NCBI RefSeq assembly: GCF_000952155.1
Contig: NZ_JYON01000012.1
Span: 62,001-126,000 of the forward strand
Direction of reading: 5' to 3'
Source: Aliterella atlantica CENA595
GTDB lineage: Bacteria; Cyanobacteriota; Cyanobacteriia; Cyanobacteriales; Chroococcidiopsidaceae
DNA: 64,000 bases
The notes beneath the pieces were generated by a model. That model was not told the origin of the DNA and did no database searches. It saw nothing but the letters and a program-made list of their open reading frames with translations. Shown in pieces: positions 1 through 8,392 of the stretch. The position numbers were made by a program, and so were the translations under genes. The first letter of the stretch is position 1. Each line of letters starts with the position of its first letter.

Positions 1-209
1 ATACAAACCTATTTATTCACAACTAAAATTGTGAATTACGTAGTTATACAATAAAGTTGTATACTCTCTAAAAATTTAGTGCTACTTCATGCATTTGTTG
101 AAAATCATAAGGTCACTCTCAGCAAAATTTAATATTAAAAACAGCAATTTCACTGAAGCGATTTGCTTATTAGTTGGAGTTATATAGTGTAGTAACTATA
201 TAGCTGTTT

Positions 210-2744
210 ATGAAAGTGGCTGCAAAAATCCGTTCTTCTTTATTATATTTATCTTCTATCTCATACTTATCGTTAGCTATTGTAGGCAACTCTTTACTGA
301 TAAAGCCTGCTAATTCGCAACAAGTTCCCTCTAGCCAAAATCAAGCAGCAGCCAAAGCTCCATTAGGTACTTTGGAAAATTTGGCAGCAGGTGAAAACCA
401 AGATTTAATTGTTATTTATAACGACAGCAAAATTCAAAAACAGGCAACTACTTTACGCCAACAAGAAACCCTAGCTCAAGACAGCAAACAAATATCATCT
501 TTTAAAGCAGCACAATTTGCAAATAAAAAACAGCAAGTTTTAGCAACTGTAGGCACAAAAGAACTACAGGTAATTAAAGATTACAGCCATCTGCCAATGT
601 CTTTGATTCGATTCAAATCATCAGCAGCTTTAAACCGTTTCCTCGCCAACTCAGAAGTTGTGAGAGTCCATAAAAATGAAAAAAGACAGTTGTTTTTAGA
701 TCGAAGTTTATCTCAAATTGGTCAACCGCCAGTTGCGGCAGCAGGTAGAATAGGTAGCGGCACAACAGTTGCGGTACTTGATACAGGAGTAGACTATACT
801 CGCTCTGCTTTTGGTTCTTGTGCTAGTCCTGGACAAACTGGGTGTAAAGTTGTCTTTGCTCAAGACTTCGGCGGTGACGATGGTAGTTTAGATGATAACG
901 ATCACGGAACTAATGTCGCGGGAATTGTAGCTGGGGTAGCGCCTGGAACCCAGATTGCTGCTCTTGATGTTTTTCAAGGTGGCGGTGCTTACGATTCGGA
1001 TGTTATTGCTGCTATCAACTGGTCAATTCAAAACAAGACGACCTACAACATCGTAGCAATGAATTTGAGTTTGGGTGATAGCGTCAGCAATGCATCGACT
1101 TGTTCAGATAGTGCCTATGCTACACCCTTTGCTAATGCTAGAGCGGCTGGAATTGTGCCTGTAGTTGCATCGGGAAACAACGGGTATAGTAATGGAATTT
1201 CCGAACCAGCTTGCGCTCCTAGTGCAGTTTCAGTAGGTGCAGTGTATGTCTCTGATGTAGGTTCCGCAGGCTGGTCTAGATGTGAGGACATTATAACTGC
1301 TAGCGATCGCGTAACTTGCTTTTCTAACAGCGCTAATTATTTAACTGTGCTTGCTCCTGGTTGGGCAATTACCGCGGCAGGTATTACTATGTCTGGAACA
1401 TCGCAAGCAACACCACACGTAGCAGGTGCAGTAGCCGTATTGCGATCGCAGTTTCCCTTAGATACTGTAGACCAAACTATTTCTAGAATCACAAGTACAG
1501 GTGTGCCAATAACAGATGCCAAAAATGGGATTACTAAGCCGCGTTTGAATCTGCTGGCTGCTACTGGTACGACAATTACTCGCCCTGCTAACGATAACTT
1601 TGCTAATAGTAGAGCAATTGGCGGGGCAGCGATCGCTGTCACGGCAACAAATACGAATGCCACTAAAGAAGCTAACGAACCCAATCACGCTGGTTATAGT
1701 GGCGGCGGTTCGGTATGGTGGTCGTGGACGGCAACAAGGTCAGGTAGCGTAACAATTACAACTGCAGGCAGCAATTTTGATACTTTACTTGGCGTTTATA
1801 CAGGTTCCTCAGTCGGCGGATTAACTCAAATTGCTGCTAATGACGATACTATAGGTTTGACAAGTGCAGTAACTTTCAATGCTGTAGTTGGTACTACTTA
1901 TCGCATTGCTGTAGATGGTTACGGTAATGCCTCTGGAAATATTACACTCAATCTTAATAGCAACGCACCCCGCGCTGATTTTAACAATGATGGTAAAACA
2001 GACATCCTCTGGCGGCAAGATAGCGGCTATCTCTCTACATGGTTAATGGATGGGACCAACTTAATTAGCAGTTCTTTACTCAATCCTAGTCGGGTAACAG
2101 ATACCAACTGGAAGCCAGTCGGTACGGGAGACTTCAACAGCGATGGCAAAACAGACATTCTCTGGCGACACAATTCTGGTTATGTTTCTGTGTGGTTCAT
2201 GAATGGTGCAAACTTAATTAGCAGTGCTGCACTCAATCCCAGCCGTGTAACAGATACCAACTGGAAGCCAGTTGGTACAGGTGACTTCAACAACGACGGC
2301 AAAACAGACATTCTCTGGCGGCACGATTCTGGTTATGTTTCTGTGTGGTTCATGAATGGTGCAAACTTAATTAGCAGTGCTGCACTCAATCCTGGTCGCG
2401 TAACAGATATAGCCTGGAAGCCAGTTGGTACGGGCGACTTCAACAACGATGGTACAACTGATATTCTCTGGCGGCACGATTCTGGTTATCTTTCTGTATG
2501 GTTTATGAATGGTGCAAACTTAATTAGCGGTTCTTTACTTAATCCCAGTCGTGTAGCAGATACAGCCTGGAAGCCAGTCGGTACAGGTGACTTCAATAAC
2601 GATGGCAAAACAGACATTCTCTGGCGACGCGATGACGGTTATGTTTCTGTGTGGTTTATGGACGGTAACAGTTTAGTGAGCGGAACCTATCTCAACCCTA
2701 GTCGTGTAGCGGATACTACGTGGAAAATTGTTGGTCCGCGCTAG
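210..2744 (+). CDS. Secreted subtilisin-like serine protease (S8) with C-terminal FG-GAP repeats
   Basis: Predicted exported serine protease of 844 aa. The N-terminus (about residues 1-37) is a signal peptide. A propeptide-like region follows, then the S8 catalytic domain. Its triad is Asp191 (motif VAVLDTGVD), His232 (DHGTNVAG) and Ser398 (GTSQATPHVAGA), with the oxyanion Asn323 in ASGNNG, so the enzyme looks active. Residues about 465-585 resemble a PPC-type beta-sandwich. From about residue 588 there are five repeats of about 51 aa, each starting GDFNNDGKTDILWR, which are FG-GAP/VCBS-like and probably calcium-binding beta-propeller blades. Repeats 2 to 4 are nearly identical at DNA level with a 153-base period, suggesting recent duplication. 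The substrate is unknown; an extracellular or cell-surface role is inferred from the signal peptide and the propeller. Confidence 0.93.
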   Translation: MKVAAKIRSSLLYLSSISYLSLAIVGNSLLIKPANSQQVPSSQNQAAAKAPLGTLENLAAGENQDLIVIYNDSKIQKQATTLRQQETLAQDSKQISSFKAAQFANKKQQVLATVGTKELQVIKDYSHLPMSLIRFKSSAALNRFLANSEVVRVHKNEKRQLFLDRSLSQIGQPPVAAAGRIGSGTTVAVLDTGVDYTRSAFGSCASPGQTGCKVVFAQDFGGDDGSLDDNDHGTNVAGIVAGVAPGTQIAALDVFQGGGAYDSDVIAAINWSIQNKTTYNIVAMNLSLGDSVSNASTCSDSAYATPFANARAAGIVPVVASGNNGYSNGISEPACAPSAVSVGAVYVSDVGSAGWSRCEDIITASDRVTCFSNSANYLTVLAPGWAITAAGITMSGTSQATPHVAGAVAVLRSQFPLDTVDQTISRITSTGVPITDAKNGITKPRLNLLAATGTTITRPANDNFANSRAIGGAAIAVTATNTNATKEANEPNHAGYSGGGSVWWSWTATRSGSVTITTAGSNFDTLLGVYTGSSVGGLTQIAANDDTIGLTSAVTFNAVVGTTYRIAVDGYGNASGNITLNLNSNAPRADFNNDGKTDILWRQDSGYLSTWLMDGTNLISSSLLNPSRVTDTNWKPVGTGDFNSDGKTDILWRHNSGYVSVWFMNGANLISSAALNPSRVTDTNWKPVGTGDFNNDGKTDILWRHDSGYVSVWFMNGANLISSAALNPGRVTDIAWKPVGTGDFNNDGTTDILWRHDSGYLSVWFMNGANLISGSLLNPSRVADTAWKPVGTGDFNNDGKTDILWRRDDGYVSVWFMDGNSLVSGTYLNPSRVADTTWKIVGPR

Positions 2745-2752
2745 CATTGTTT

Positions 2753-2788
2753 AGTTGCGCTGTTAGGTAGTGATACTAAGGCGCAACT
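2753..2788. terminator. Stem-loop between convergent subtilase and mnmE
   Basis: Arms AGTTGCGC (2753-2760) and GCGCAACT (2781-2788) can pair across a 20-base loop between two convergent genes. The 3' arm touches the mnmE stop codon. There is no strong U-run, so a terminator role is only inferred from position. Confidence 0.4.
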
Positions 2789-4155
2789 TATTTGCCAATA
2801 CAAAAACGGCTAAAGATGCGATCGAGGACTGATTCTGTTACTTCTTCTCCAGTAATTTCTCCTAAAGCTTGGATGCACGATCGCAAATCGATTGTCCAAA
2901 AATCTAGAGGTAACGCTTCGGCGATCGCATTTTGCACTTCTTGCAGTGCTATTTTTGCCCGCGTCAAGGCTGCTGCTTGTCTTTGATTAATTGCCATGTC
3001 CATATCTGCGTTATGTACGCCAGCTTGCACTGTTTGCACGATCGCATTTTCTAATGCTTCGATACCATAATTTTGCGCTGCTGCTGTTTGCACTACTTGG
3101 TTAATAGTTTCTGGTACTTGTGGCGGATTGGCTACTAGGTCAATTTTATTAACTACTAAAATTAAAGGACGTTGTTGGACTTGCGCGTAGATTTCTCGAT
3201 CTGCATCTATCCAACCTGCTTGAGCGTCAATAGTCAACAAGACTAAATCTGCTTTTTGAGCGCTTGATAAACTGCGTTCTACGCCTATTTTTTCTACTGT
3301 ATCTGCTGTTGCTCTAATTCCTGCTGTATCCAATACTTGAACTGGAATTCCCCTAACTACTAGCTGCGACTCTACTACATCGCGGGTAGTTCCAGGCAAA
3401 TCGGTGACGATCGCACGATCGCTTTTACTCCAAGCATTCAATAAGCTAGATTTGCCTACATTTGGTCGTCCTACTATGGCTACTTTCAAGCCGCTACGCA
3501 ATAACTCGCCTCGGTCAGCAGTCGCTACAATTTTGCTTACTTGTGCTAGTAATTGGTCAATTTGGGCTGTAATATCCTCAATATCTAGAGGCGGTAAGTC
3601 TTCTTCAAAATCTATCCGAGCTTCAATTTCTGCCAAAATATTTAAACAAGTTGTCCGCAATTGACTAATCGGCGATCGCAATTTTCCCTGCAATCCAGTT
3701 AAAGCCGCCTGCGCCGCTTGGGGAGATTTTGCACCTACTAAGTCATTGATGCTTTCTGCTTGGGTGAGATCCAGTCTGCCATTTAAAAATGCTCTTAGGG
3801 TAAATTCTCCTGGCTGCGCTAGCCTTGCGCCTTGTTCTAGACATAGCTGCAATACTTGCTGTACTGCCATAATTCCCCCGTGACAGTGCAACTCTACTAC
3901 ATCCTCACGAGTATAAGAACGGGGAGAGAGCATAATCAGCAGTAGCGCTTCATCAATTATTTGCTGCGTCTGCGGGTGGCGGATATAACCGTAGAGAATG
4001 CGGTGCGATTCCCAAACTTGCTTACCACCAGTAGCAAAAATGCTGCGGGCGATCGCTAGCGCCTGCGTACCCGATAGGCGCACAATGCCTACACTACCTT
4101 GTTGGGGGACAATGGCAGTGGCGATCGCGGCTATAGTTTCACCTGAAGCAAACAT
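2788..4155 (-). CDS. mnmE: tRNA modification GTPase MnmE
   Basis: GTPase that works with MnmG to form the carboxymethylaminomethyl group on wobble uridine 34 of certain tRNAs. It is 455 aa, the usual family length. The N-terminal tetrahydrofolate-binding domain begins ETIAAIATA. The G domain is inserted in a helical domain and shows GRPNVGKS (about residue 228), DLPGTTRD (about 253), DTAGIR (about 278) and NKID (about 335). The C-terminus is FCIGK, the conserved tail carrying the catalytic Cys. All key motifs are present. The gene is convergent with the upstream protease gene. Confidence 0.97.
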   Translation of the reverse strand: MFASGETIAAIATAIVPQQGSVGIVRLSGTQALAIARSIFATGGKQVWESHRILYGYIRHPQTQQIIDEALLLIMLSPRSYTREDVVELHCHGGIMAVQQVLQLCLEQGARLAQPGEFTLRAFLNGRLDLTQAESINDLVGAKSPQAAQAALTGLQGKLRSPISQLRTTCLNILAEIEARIDFEEDLPPLDIEDITAQIDQLLAQVSKIVATADRGELLRSGLKVAIVGRPNVGKSSLLNAWSKSDRAIVTDLPGTTRDVVESQLVVRGIPVQVLDTAGIRATADTVEKIGVERSLSSAQKADLVLLTIDAQAGWIDADREIYAQVQQRPLILVVNKIDLVANPPQVPETINQVVQTAAAQNYGIEALENAIVQTVQAGVHNADMDMAINQRQAAALTRAKIALQEVQNAIAEALPLDFWTIDLRSCIQALGEITGEEVTESVLDRIFSRFCIGK

Positions 4156-4344
4156 CTAAGTATATCTTGCCATTTTTAATCTGATAGCTAGCTTTTATTA
4201 TCCTAGCTATAAGTTGCTCAATCGCTTTTTGCTGAATATTGCTACCACCTTGAGACTAATGCGATCGCCTATAGCAAAGTTATATAATTTGAACTATAAC
4301 AACTTGCCCTTAAAAACTGACATTTCAGTATCTACATCGAGTAT

Positions 4345-4545
4345 ATGCAAGAACAAACTATTGATTGCAAAACAGCCTGCGTTAATGGGTGCGTTTTAGG
4401 CGATAAATGTCCAAATTTGGAATATAAGCAAGAGTCAGCTAAGTTTATTGAAGAAACTTCTTTAGATCGGATGCTTGAAATCGCTGAAGAACGGCTGCGA
4501 AAAAAAATGAGCGAACCGCCTAAGTGGGTACTGCCGGAAGATTAA
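4345..4545 (+). CDS. Small conserved cyanobacterial protein with a Cys cluster
   Basis: A 66-aa protein of unknown function. The N-terminal part holds four cysteines in a short stretch (DCKTACVNGCVLGDKCPNL), which could bind metal or form disulfides. The rest is charged and helical, ending PPKWVLPED. The start ATG lies at 4345. I recall similar short proteins in other cyanobacteria, but no function can be assigned. It is flanked by mnmE (divergent) and an Uma2 gene (convergent). Confidence 0.7.
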   Translation: MQEQTIDCKTACVNGCVLGDKCPNLEYKQESAKFIEETSLDRMLEIAEERLRKKMSEPPKWVLPED

Positions 4546-4593
4546 AAAATGCGATCGCCAAGGTACAATTTGAGCGATCGCACAATGGGATGA

Positions 4594-5265
4594 TTACGAT
4601 AAATTGTCAGGATCTACACCTAATTCGCGCAACTTGGCGGCTAAAATTTCAGCCTTTTGCGTTTGTTCTTGGGCGACTTCTTCAGGAGTAGGTACTAACA
4701 ACCCTTCTGCCGTAAAAAATCGTAGCTTTTGCTGATGAATGCCTAAATACAGTTTTAGCTGCTGACTCCACAGCCAACCTTGGGGATTGGGTTGTATGGG
4801 TTGATATTGACCGCCAACTAGACGAAAACCTGCAAATTCGAGCGAATCAGGGTCGAACCAAAAGTAATCAGGCGTGCGAAAAGTATCTTGATAGATTTGT
4901 TTTTTTAAGCTGCGATCGGTGGCTGCGGTACTCTTAGAGAGTAGTTCGACAATGATATTGGGGTATTTGCCATCTTCTTGCCAAACTACCCAACTTTTAC
5001 GAGTTTTGCGTTCAGTGCCTAAGACTACAAAAAAATCAGGACCGCGAAAATCCTCTGATTTTAACTGACGCGGACTGTAATAAATGGTTAAGTTGCCCGT
5101 AGCAAAATAATCATCGCGCGATCGCCACCACCAGTCAAGGCACTGTAAAAGTAAGATTATCTGCCGCAAATGCAAATCTGTTTCCACAGGCGGTTCGTCG
5201 CTATATAAGTCTCCTGGAGGAAAGATAATATCATCTGTAGGCACTAAATCTTTAGCAAGCGACAT
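4594..5265 (-). CDS. Uma2-family (DUF820) putative nuclease, paralogue 1
   Basis: A 223-aa member of the Uma2/DUF820 family, which has a PD-(D/E)XK-like restriction-endonuclease fold and is greatly expanded in cyanobacteria. Visible family features are FRGPDFFVVLG, the WVVWQEDGKYPNIIVELLS core (acidic and Glu residues of the putative active site) and YFWFDP. The C-terminus is a short helix ending LRELGVDPDNL, a tail shared with the two other Uma2 genes in this window. Biological substrates of the family are unknown. It is a single gene with no obvious partner. Confidence 0.9.
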   Translation of the reverse strand: MSLAKDLVPTDDIIFPPGDLYSDEPPVETDLHLRQIILLLQCLDWWWRSRDDYFATGNLTIYYSPRQLKSEDFRGPDFFVVLGTERKTRKSWVVWQEDGKYPNIIVELLSKSTAATDRSLKKQIYQDTFRTPDYFWFDPDSLEFAGFRLVGGQYQPIQPNPQGWLWSQQLKLYLGIHQQKLRFFTAEGLLVPTPEEVAQEQTQKAEILAAKLRELGVDPDNLS

Positions 5266-5401
5266 AACAAGTATTAATAGTAATTGCTACAAGTTTAACA
5301 AGTGCGATCGCGTTGGTTCGCTAAATTTAACCTAACTGTGTCAATCTGGAAACAGATAATAAACCTAACATCTTCGTTACGTATAACACAGCCAACAGGT
5401 T

Positions 5402-6607
5402 ATGCAGACATTGCCAAACCCCACAACCAACCGCCCATTAACAGACACTACTATTCATCGCCGCAAAACTCGCCCAGTTAAAGTAGGTAATATTACTATC
5501 GGTGGCGGCTATCCGGTGGTAGTGCAATCAATGATCAACGAAGATACCTTAGATATAGATGGTTCAGTTGCCGCTATTCGCCGCTTGCACGAAATCGGTT
5601 GCGAAATTGTCCGCGTTACCGTACCGAGTATGGCGCACGCCAAAGCTTTAGCAGAAATAAAACAGAAATTGGTTGCAACTTATCAACCCGTACCCCTAGT
5701 TGCTGACGTACATCACAATGGCATGAAAATTGCCCTAGAAGTTGCCAAGCACGTTGATAAAGTGCGGATCAATCCTGGATTATATGTATTTGAAAAAGCT
5801 AAAAATACTGAATATAGCCAAGCTGAATTTGACGAAATCGGCGACAAAATCCGCGAAACTCTAGAACCATTAGTAGTATCTTTGCGCGATCAAGGTAAAG
5901 CGATGAGAATTGGTGTCAATCACGGTTCTTTAGCTGAACGAATGTTATTTACCTACGGCGATACTCCTAAAGGCATGGTAGAGTCAGCCTTAGAATTTAT
6001 CCGCATCTGCGAATCTCTGGATTTTCGCAACATAGTAATTTCCCTCAAAGCCTCCCGCGTACCTGTAATGGTTGCTGCTTACCGTCTGATGGTGCAGCGG
6101 ATGGATGAACTAAAAATGGACTACCCTTTGCATCTAGGCGTTACTGAAGCAGGCGATGGCGAATACGGACGCATCAAATCAACTGCGGGGATAGCGCCCT
6201 TACTGGCTGATGGAATTGGCGATACAATCCGCGTATCGATTACTGAATCGCCAGAAAAAGAAATACCTGTGTGCTACAGCATTCTGCAAGCATTGGGTTT
6301 ACGCAAAACGATGGTAGAGTACGTTGCTTGTCCTTCTTGCGGTCGTACCTTATTTAATCTTGAGGAAGTATTGCACAAAGTCCGAGACGCAACCAAACAT
6401 TTAACTGGTTTAGATATTGCCGTTATGGGTTGTATCGTTAATGGTCCTGGAGAAATGGCAGATGCAGATTATGGTTATGTAGGCAAGCAGCCAGGGTTTA
6501 TTTCTTTGTATCGTGGTAGGGAAGAAATCAAAAAAGTGCCTGAATCTGAAGGCGTGACTGAGTTGATTAACTTGATCAAAGCAGACGATCGCTGGATCGA
6601 TCCATAG
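5402..6607 (+). CDS. ispG: 4-hydroxy-3-methylbut-2-enyl diphosphate synthase (ferredoxin) IspG
   Basis: Iron-sulfur enzyme of the MEP isoprenoid pathway that reduces MEcPP to HMBPP. In cyanobacteria it takes electrons from ferredoxin. The protein is 401 aa, the short bacterial form without the plant/Chlamydia insert. The TIM-barrel domain begins about residue 20 ([13 protein letters not shown]). The C-terminal reductase-like domain has the 4Fe-4S cysteines in ACPSCGRT (about residues 309 and 312) and [10 protein letters not shown] (about 344). The start ATG at 5402 gives the expected N-terminus. A stem-loop follows the gene at 6612-6636. Confidence 0.97.
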   Translation: MQTLPNPTTNRPLTDTTIHRRKTRPVKVGNITIGGGYPVVVQSMINEDTLDIDGSVAAIRRLHEIGCEIVRVTVPSMAHAKALAEIKQKLVATYQPVPLVADVHHNGMKIALEVAKHVDKVRINPGLYVFEKAKNTEYSQAEFDEIGDKIRETLEPLVVSLRDQGKAMRIGVNHGSLAERMLFTYGDTPKGMVESALEFIRICESLDFRNIVISLKASRVPVMVAAYRLMVQRMDELKMDYPLHLGVTEAGDGEYGRIKSTAGIAPLLADGIGDTIRVSITESPEKEIPVCYSILQALGLRKTMVEYVACPSCGRTLFNLEEVLHKVRDATKHLTGLDIAVMGCIVNGPGEMADADYGYVGKQPGFISLYRGREEIKKVPESEGVTELINLIKADDRWIDP

Positions 6608-6611
6608 CAGA

Positions 6612-6636
6612 AAGGTAGAAGCTGTGCTTCTACCTT
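6612..6636. terminator. Perfect 11-bp hairpin after ispG
   Basis: Arms AAGGTAGAAGC and GCTTCTACCTT are perfectly complementary around a TGT loop, 5 bases after the ispG stop. No T-tract follows, so it may stabilise the 3' end or act as a weak terminator. Confidence 0.5.
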
Positions 6637-6774
6637 GCTCACAGATACTTTGACTTTGGGCTTTTGTTAGGGACACTATTGCAATTGTCGCGATAAAACA
6701 GCCCTAAACAAAACCGTGTGTTACATTGGGCTTACTAAAGACTTTGCATATTTATCTCCGGCTCTAGCAGTTAT

Positions 6775-8061
6775 ATGGCGATTACAAAACAAGGGATTGT
6801 TTTAGGTGCTACTGCGGCGATGCTAACGGCGGTTGCCGTTGCTGCTGCGGGTATCCATTCACCAAGTAAGGCTTTTTTTCAAGAAAGCCCCAAAGAATTA
6901 GTAGATGAAGTTTGGCAAGTTATCGATCGCAGTTATGTAGACGGTACGTTTAATCAAATAGATTGGCGCAATGTACGTCAAGAATATTTAAGTAAAAATT
7001 ATACGAATAGAGAGGATGCCTATAAAGCCATCCGCAAAATGCTAGAGAAGCTGGAAGACCCTTATACCCGCTTTATGGACCCGGCAGAGTTCAAAAGTTT
7101 GCAAGTAGAAACGTCAGGGGAACTCACAGGGATTGGGATTCAAATTGCGCCTGATGAAAAAACCAAAAGAATTACTGTAATTTCCCCGATGGAAGGTACA
7201 CCTGCTGCGGCTGCAGGTATTCTTGCCAAAGATATCGTTGACAAAGTTGACGGTAAAAGCACTAAAGGCATGGATATAAATGATGTAGTATCCCTAATTC
7301 GCGGCAAACCTGGAACTGAAGTTACAATCACTGTCTTGCGTAACAATCAGCAAAGGGAGTTTCGCGTCAAACGAGCCAGAATTGAAGTTCACCCTGTCCG
7401 CTACAGCTATCAAAAAACTCCTACTGGTGGTATAGGTTATATTCGCCTAGTCCAATTTAGCGCTAATGCTGGGGCGGAAATGCGGAACGCTATCAAAGAC
7501 TTGGAAAGCAAAAAGGTGAACGGATATATATTAGATTTGCGTTCTAATCCAGGTGGTTTGCTATTTTCCAGTGTAGAAATTGCCCAAATGTGGTTGAACG
7601 AAGGCACAATTGTTTCTACGGTAGACAGGCAAGGACAAAGAGATTTAGAAAGAGCTAACAGTCGCGCTTTAACTAATAAGCCTTTAGTTGTATTGGTAGA
7701 TGGCGGTTCGGCAAGTGCTAGCGAAATCTTGTCGGGGGCTTTGCAAGATAACAAACGTGCTACTTTGGTAGGTACTAAGACTTTTGGTAAAGGTTTAGTC
7801 CAATCGGTGCGACCTTTAGGCGATGGTTCGGGAATGGCTGTAACGATCGCTAAATACTTTACTCCCAAAGGTCGCGATATTAATCACGCCGGAATTGCCC
7901 CAGATATAGTGTTGGAACTAACAGAAAAACAAAAACAACAGTTAGTTGGCGATCGTACTAAAGTCGGTACGCCAGGCGATCCGCAATACGATAAAGCTCT
8001 GTCAGTATTAAATCAAAAAATTGCTGCAAGTCGCGGTCCTAGAGCCGAGTCTGTACGTTAA
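6775..8061 (+). CDS. Carboxy-terminal processing serine protease (S41, Ctp)
   Basis: Periplasmic or lumenal protease of the C-terminal processing family. Members include CtpA, which matures the D1 protein of photosystem II; which Ctp paralogue this is cannot be decided here. It is 428 aa. The N-terminus has a hydrophobic export/anchor segment. A PDZ domain lies around residues 105-200 (GIGIQIAPDE, MEGTPAAAAGI). The S41 domain has the Ser/Lys dyad Ser314 (GGSASASE) and Lys339 (TFGKG), spaced 25 residues apart as in the family. The stop codon is followed directly by a CAGTGAC heptamer array. Confidence 0.93.
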   Translation: MAITKQGIVLGATAAMLTAVAVAAAGIHSPSKAFFQESPKELVDEVWQVIDRSYVDGTFNQIDWRNVRQEYLSKNYTNREDAYKAIRKMLEKLEDPYTRFMDPAEFKSLQVETSGELTGIGIQIAPDEKTKRITVISPMEGTPAAAAGILAKDIVDKVDGKSTKGMDINDVVSLIRGKPGTEVTITVLRNNQQREFRVKRARIEVHPVRYSYQKTPTGGIGYIRLVQFSANAGAEMRNAIKDLESKKVNGYILDLRSNPGGLLFSSVEIAQMWLNEGTIVSTVDRQGQRDLERANSRALTNKPLVVLVDGGSASASEILSGALQDNKRATLVGTKTFGKGLVQSVRPLGDGSGMAVTIAKYFTPKGRDINHAGIAPDIVLELTEKQKQQLVGDRTKVGTPGDPQYDKALSVLNQKIAASRGPRAESVR

Positions 8062-8092
8062 CAGTGACCAGTGACCAGTGACCAGTGACCAG
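8062..8092. repeat. CAGTGAC heptamer array (4.4 units) at the ctp stop codon
   Basis: Four exact tandem CAGTGAC units plus CAG start at the base after the TAA stop of the S41 protease. This is a short tandemly repeated repetitive (STRR) sequence of the kind known in cyanobacteria. The same heptamer occurs at 24814-24844, 29847-29853 and in 39272-39539. Confidence 0.9.
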
Positions 8093-8102
8093 TTGAATGT
8101 GT

Positions 8103-8273
8103 TTATACTGGTTGGCATTTGCCAGCGCGAATTAAGCCGACACGACGCGCGATCGCTTCTTCTTTGGATGCAAATGGTCCCCAGTGTTCTGCTGTTTGTC
8201 CTTGATTATCGGAAACTATTTCGCAGTTTCCGGCTGGACTCTTGACAATGTACCAATTCTGTGTTGTATTCAT
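8103..8273 (-). CDS. Small conserved hypothetical protein (56 aa)
   Basis: A 56-aa reading frame starts at ATG 8273 (MNTTQNWYIVKSPAGNCEIV) and ends at TAA 8103. The middle reads AEHWGPFASKEEAIARRVGLI. The pattern of short beta strands followed by a helix with FxSKEEAIARR is like small SPOR- or DUF-type cyanobacterial proteins. The coding look (a HIP1 site in frame, sensible composition) supports it. Function is unknown. It is convergent with the ctp gene. Confidence 0.65.
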   Translation of the reverse strand: MNTTQNWYIVKSPAGNCEIVSDNQGQTAEHWGPFASKEEAIARRVGLIRAGKCQPV

Positions 8274-8309
8274 ACCTTGGCGAATGCAATTGAGGGCTAT
8301 ACACGCAAA

Positions 8310-8325
8310 GTCCGCCTGCGCGGAC
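8310..8325. repeat. Short GC-rich hairpin GTCCGC-CTGC-GCGGAC
   Basis: A 6-bp perfect stem in the spacer between the 56-aa gene and the EF-G paralogue. It resembles the AAAnCCGCnTnCGCGGnTTT type of interspersed cyanobacterial repeat. Function unknown. Confidence 0.5.
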
Positions 8326-8347
8326 TAAGAGCATTGTCAAATTTTGC

Positions 8348-8376
8348 GTAGGGTGCGTTTTCAAAACGCACCCTAC
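8348..8376. repeat. Dispersed 29-bp palindrome, copy 1
   Basis: Perfect arms GTAGGGTGCGTTTT and AAAACGCACCCTAC around a single base. Further copies are at 42063-42091 (one mismatch) and 57818-57846. This copy lies just downstream of the minus-strand EF-G-like gene. Confidence 0.9.
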
Positions 8377-8392
8377 TGTTTGCAGGTTTATT

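Noticed and set aside
1337..2018. Long minus-strand frames inside the subtilase gene
   Set aside because: They are shadows of the well-supported subtilase frame.
4214..4399. 61-codon frame upstream of the small Cys-rich gene
   Set aside because: It overlaps the supported gene at 4345 in another frame and has no family-like features.
8062..8092. CRISPR-like tandem array
   Set aside because: The CAGTGAC units are head-to-tail with no spacers, so this is a short tandem repeat, not CRISPR.
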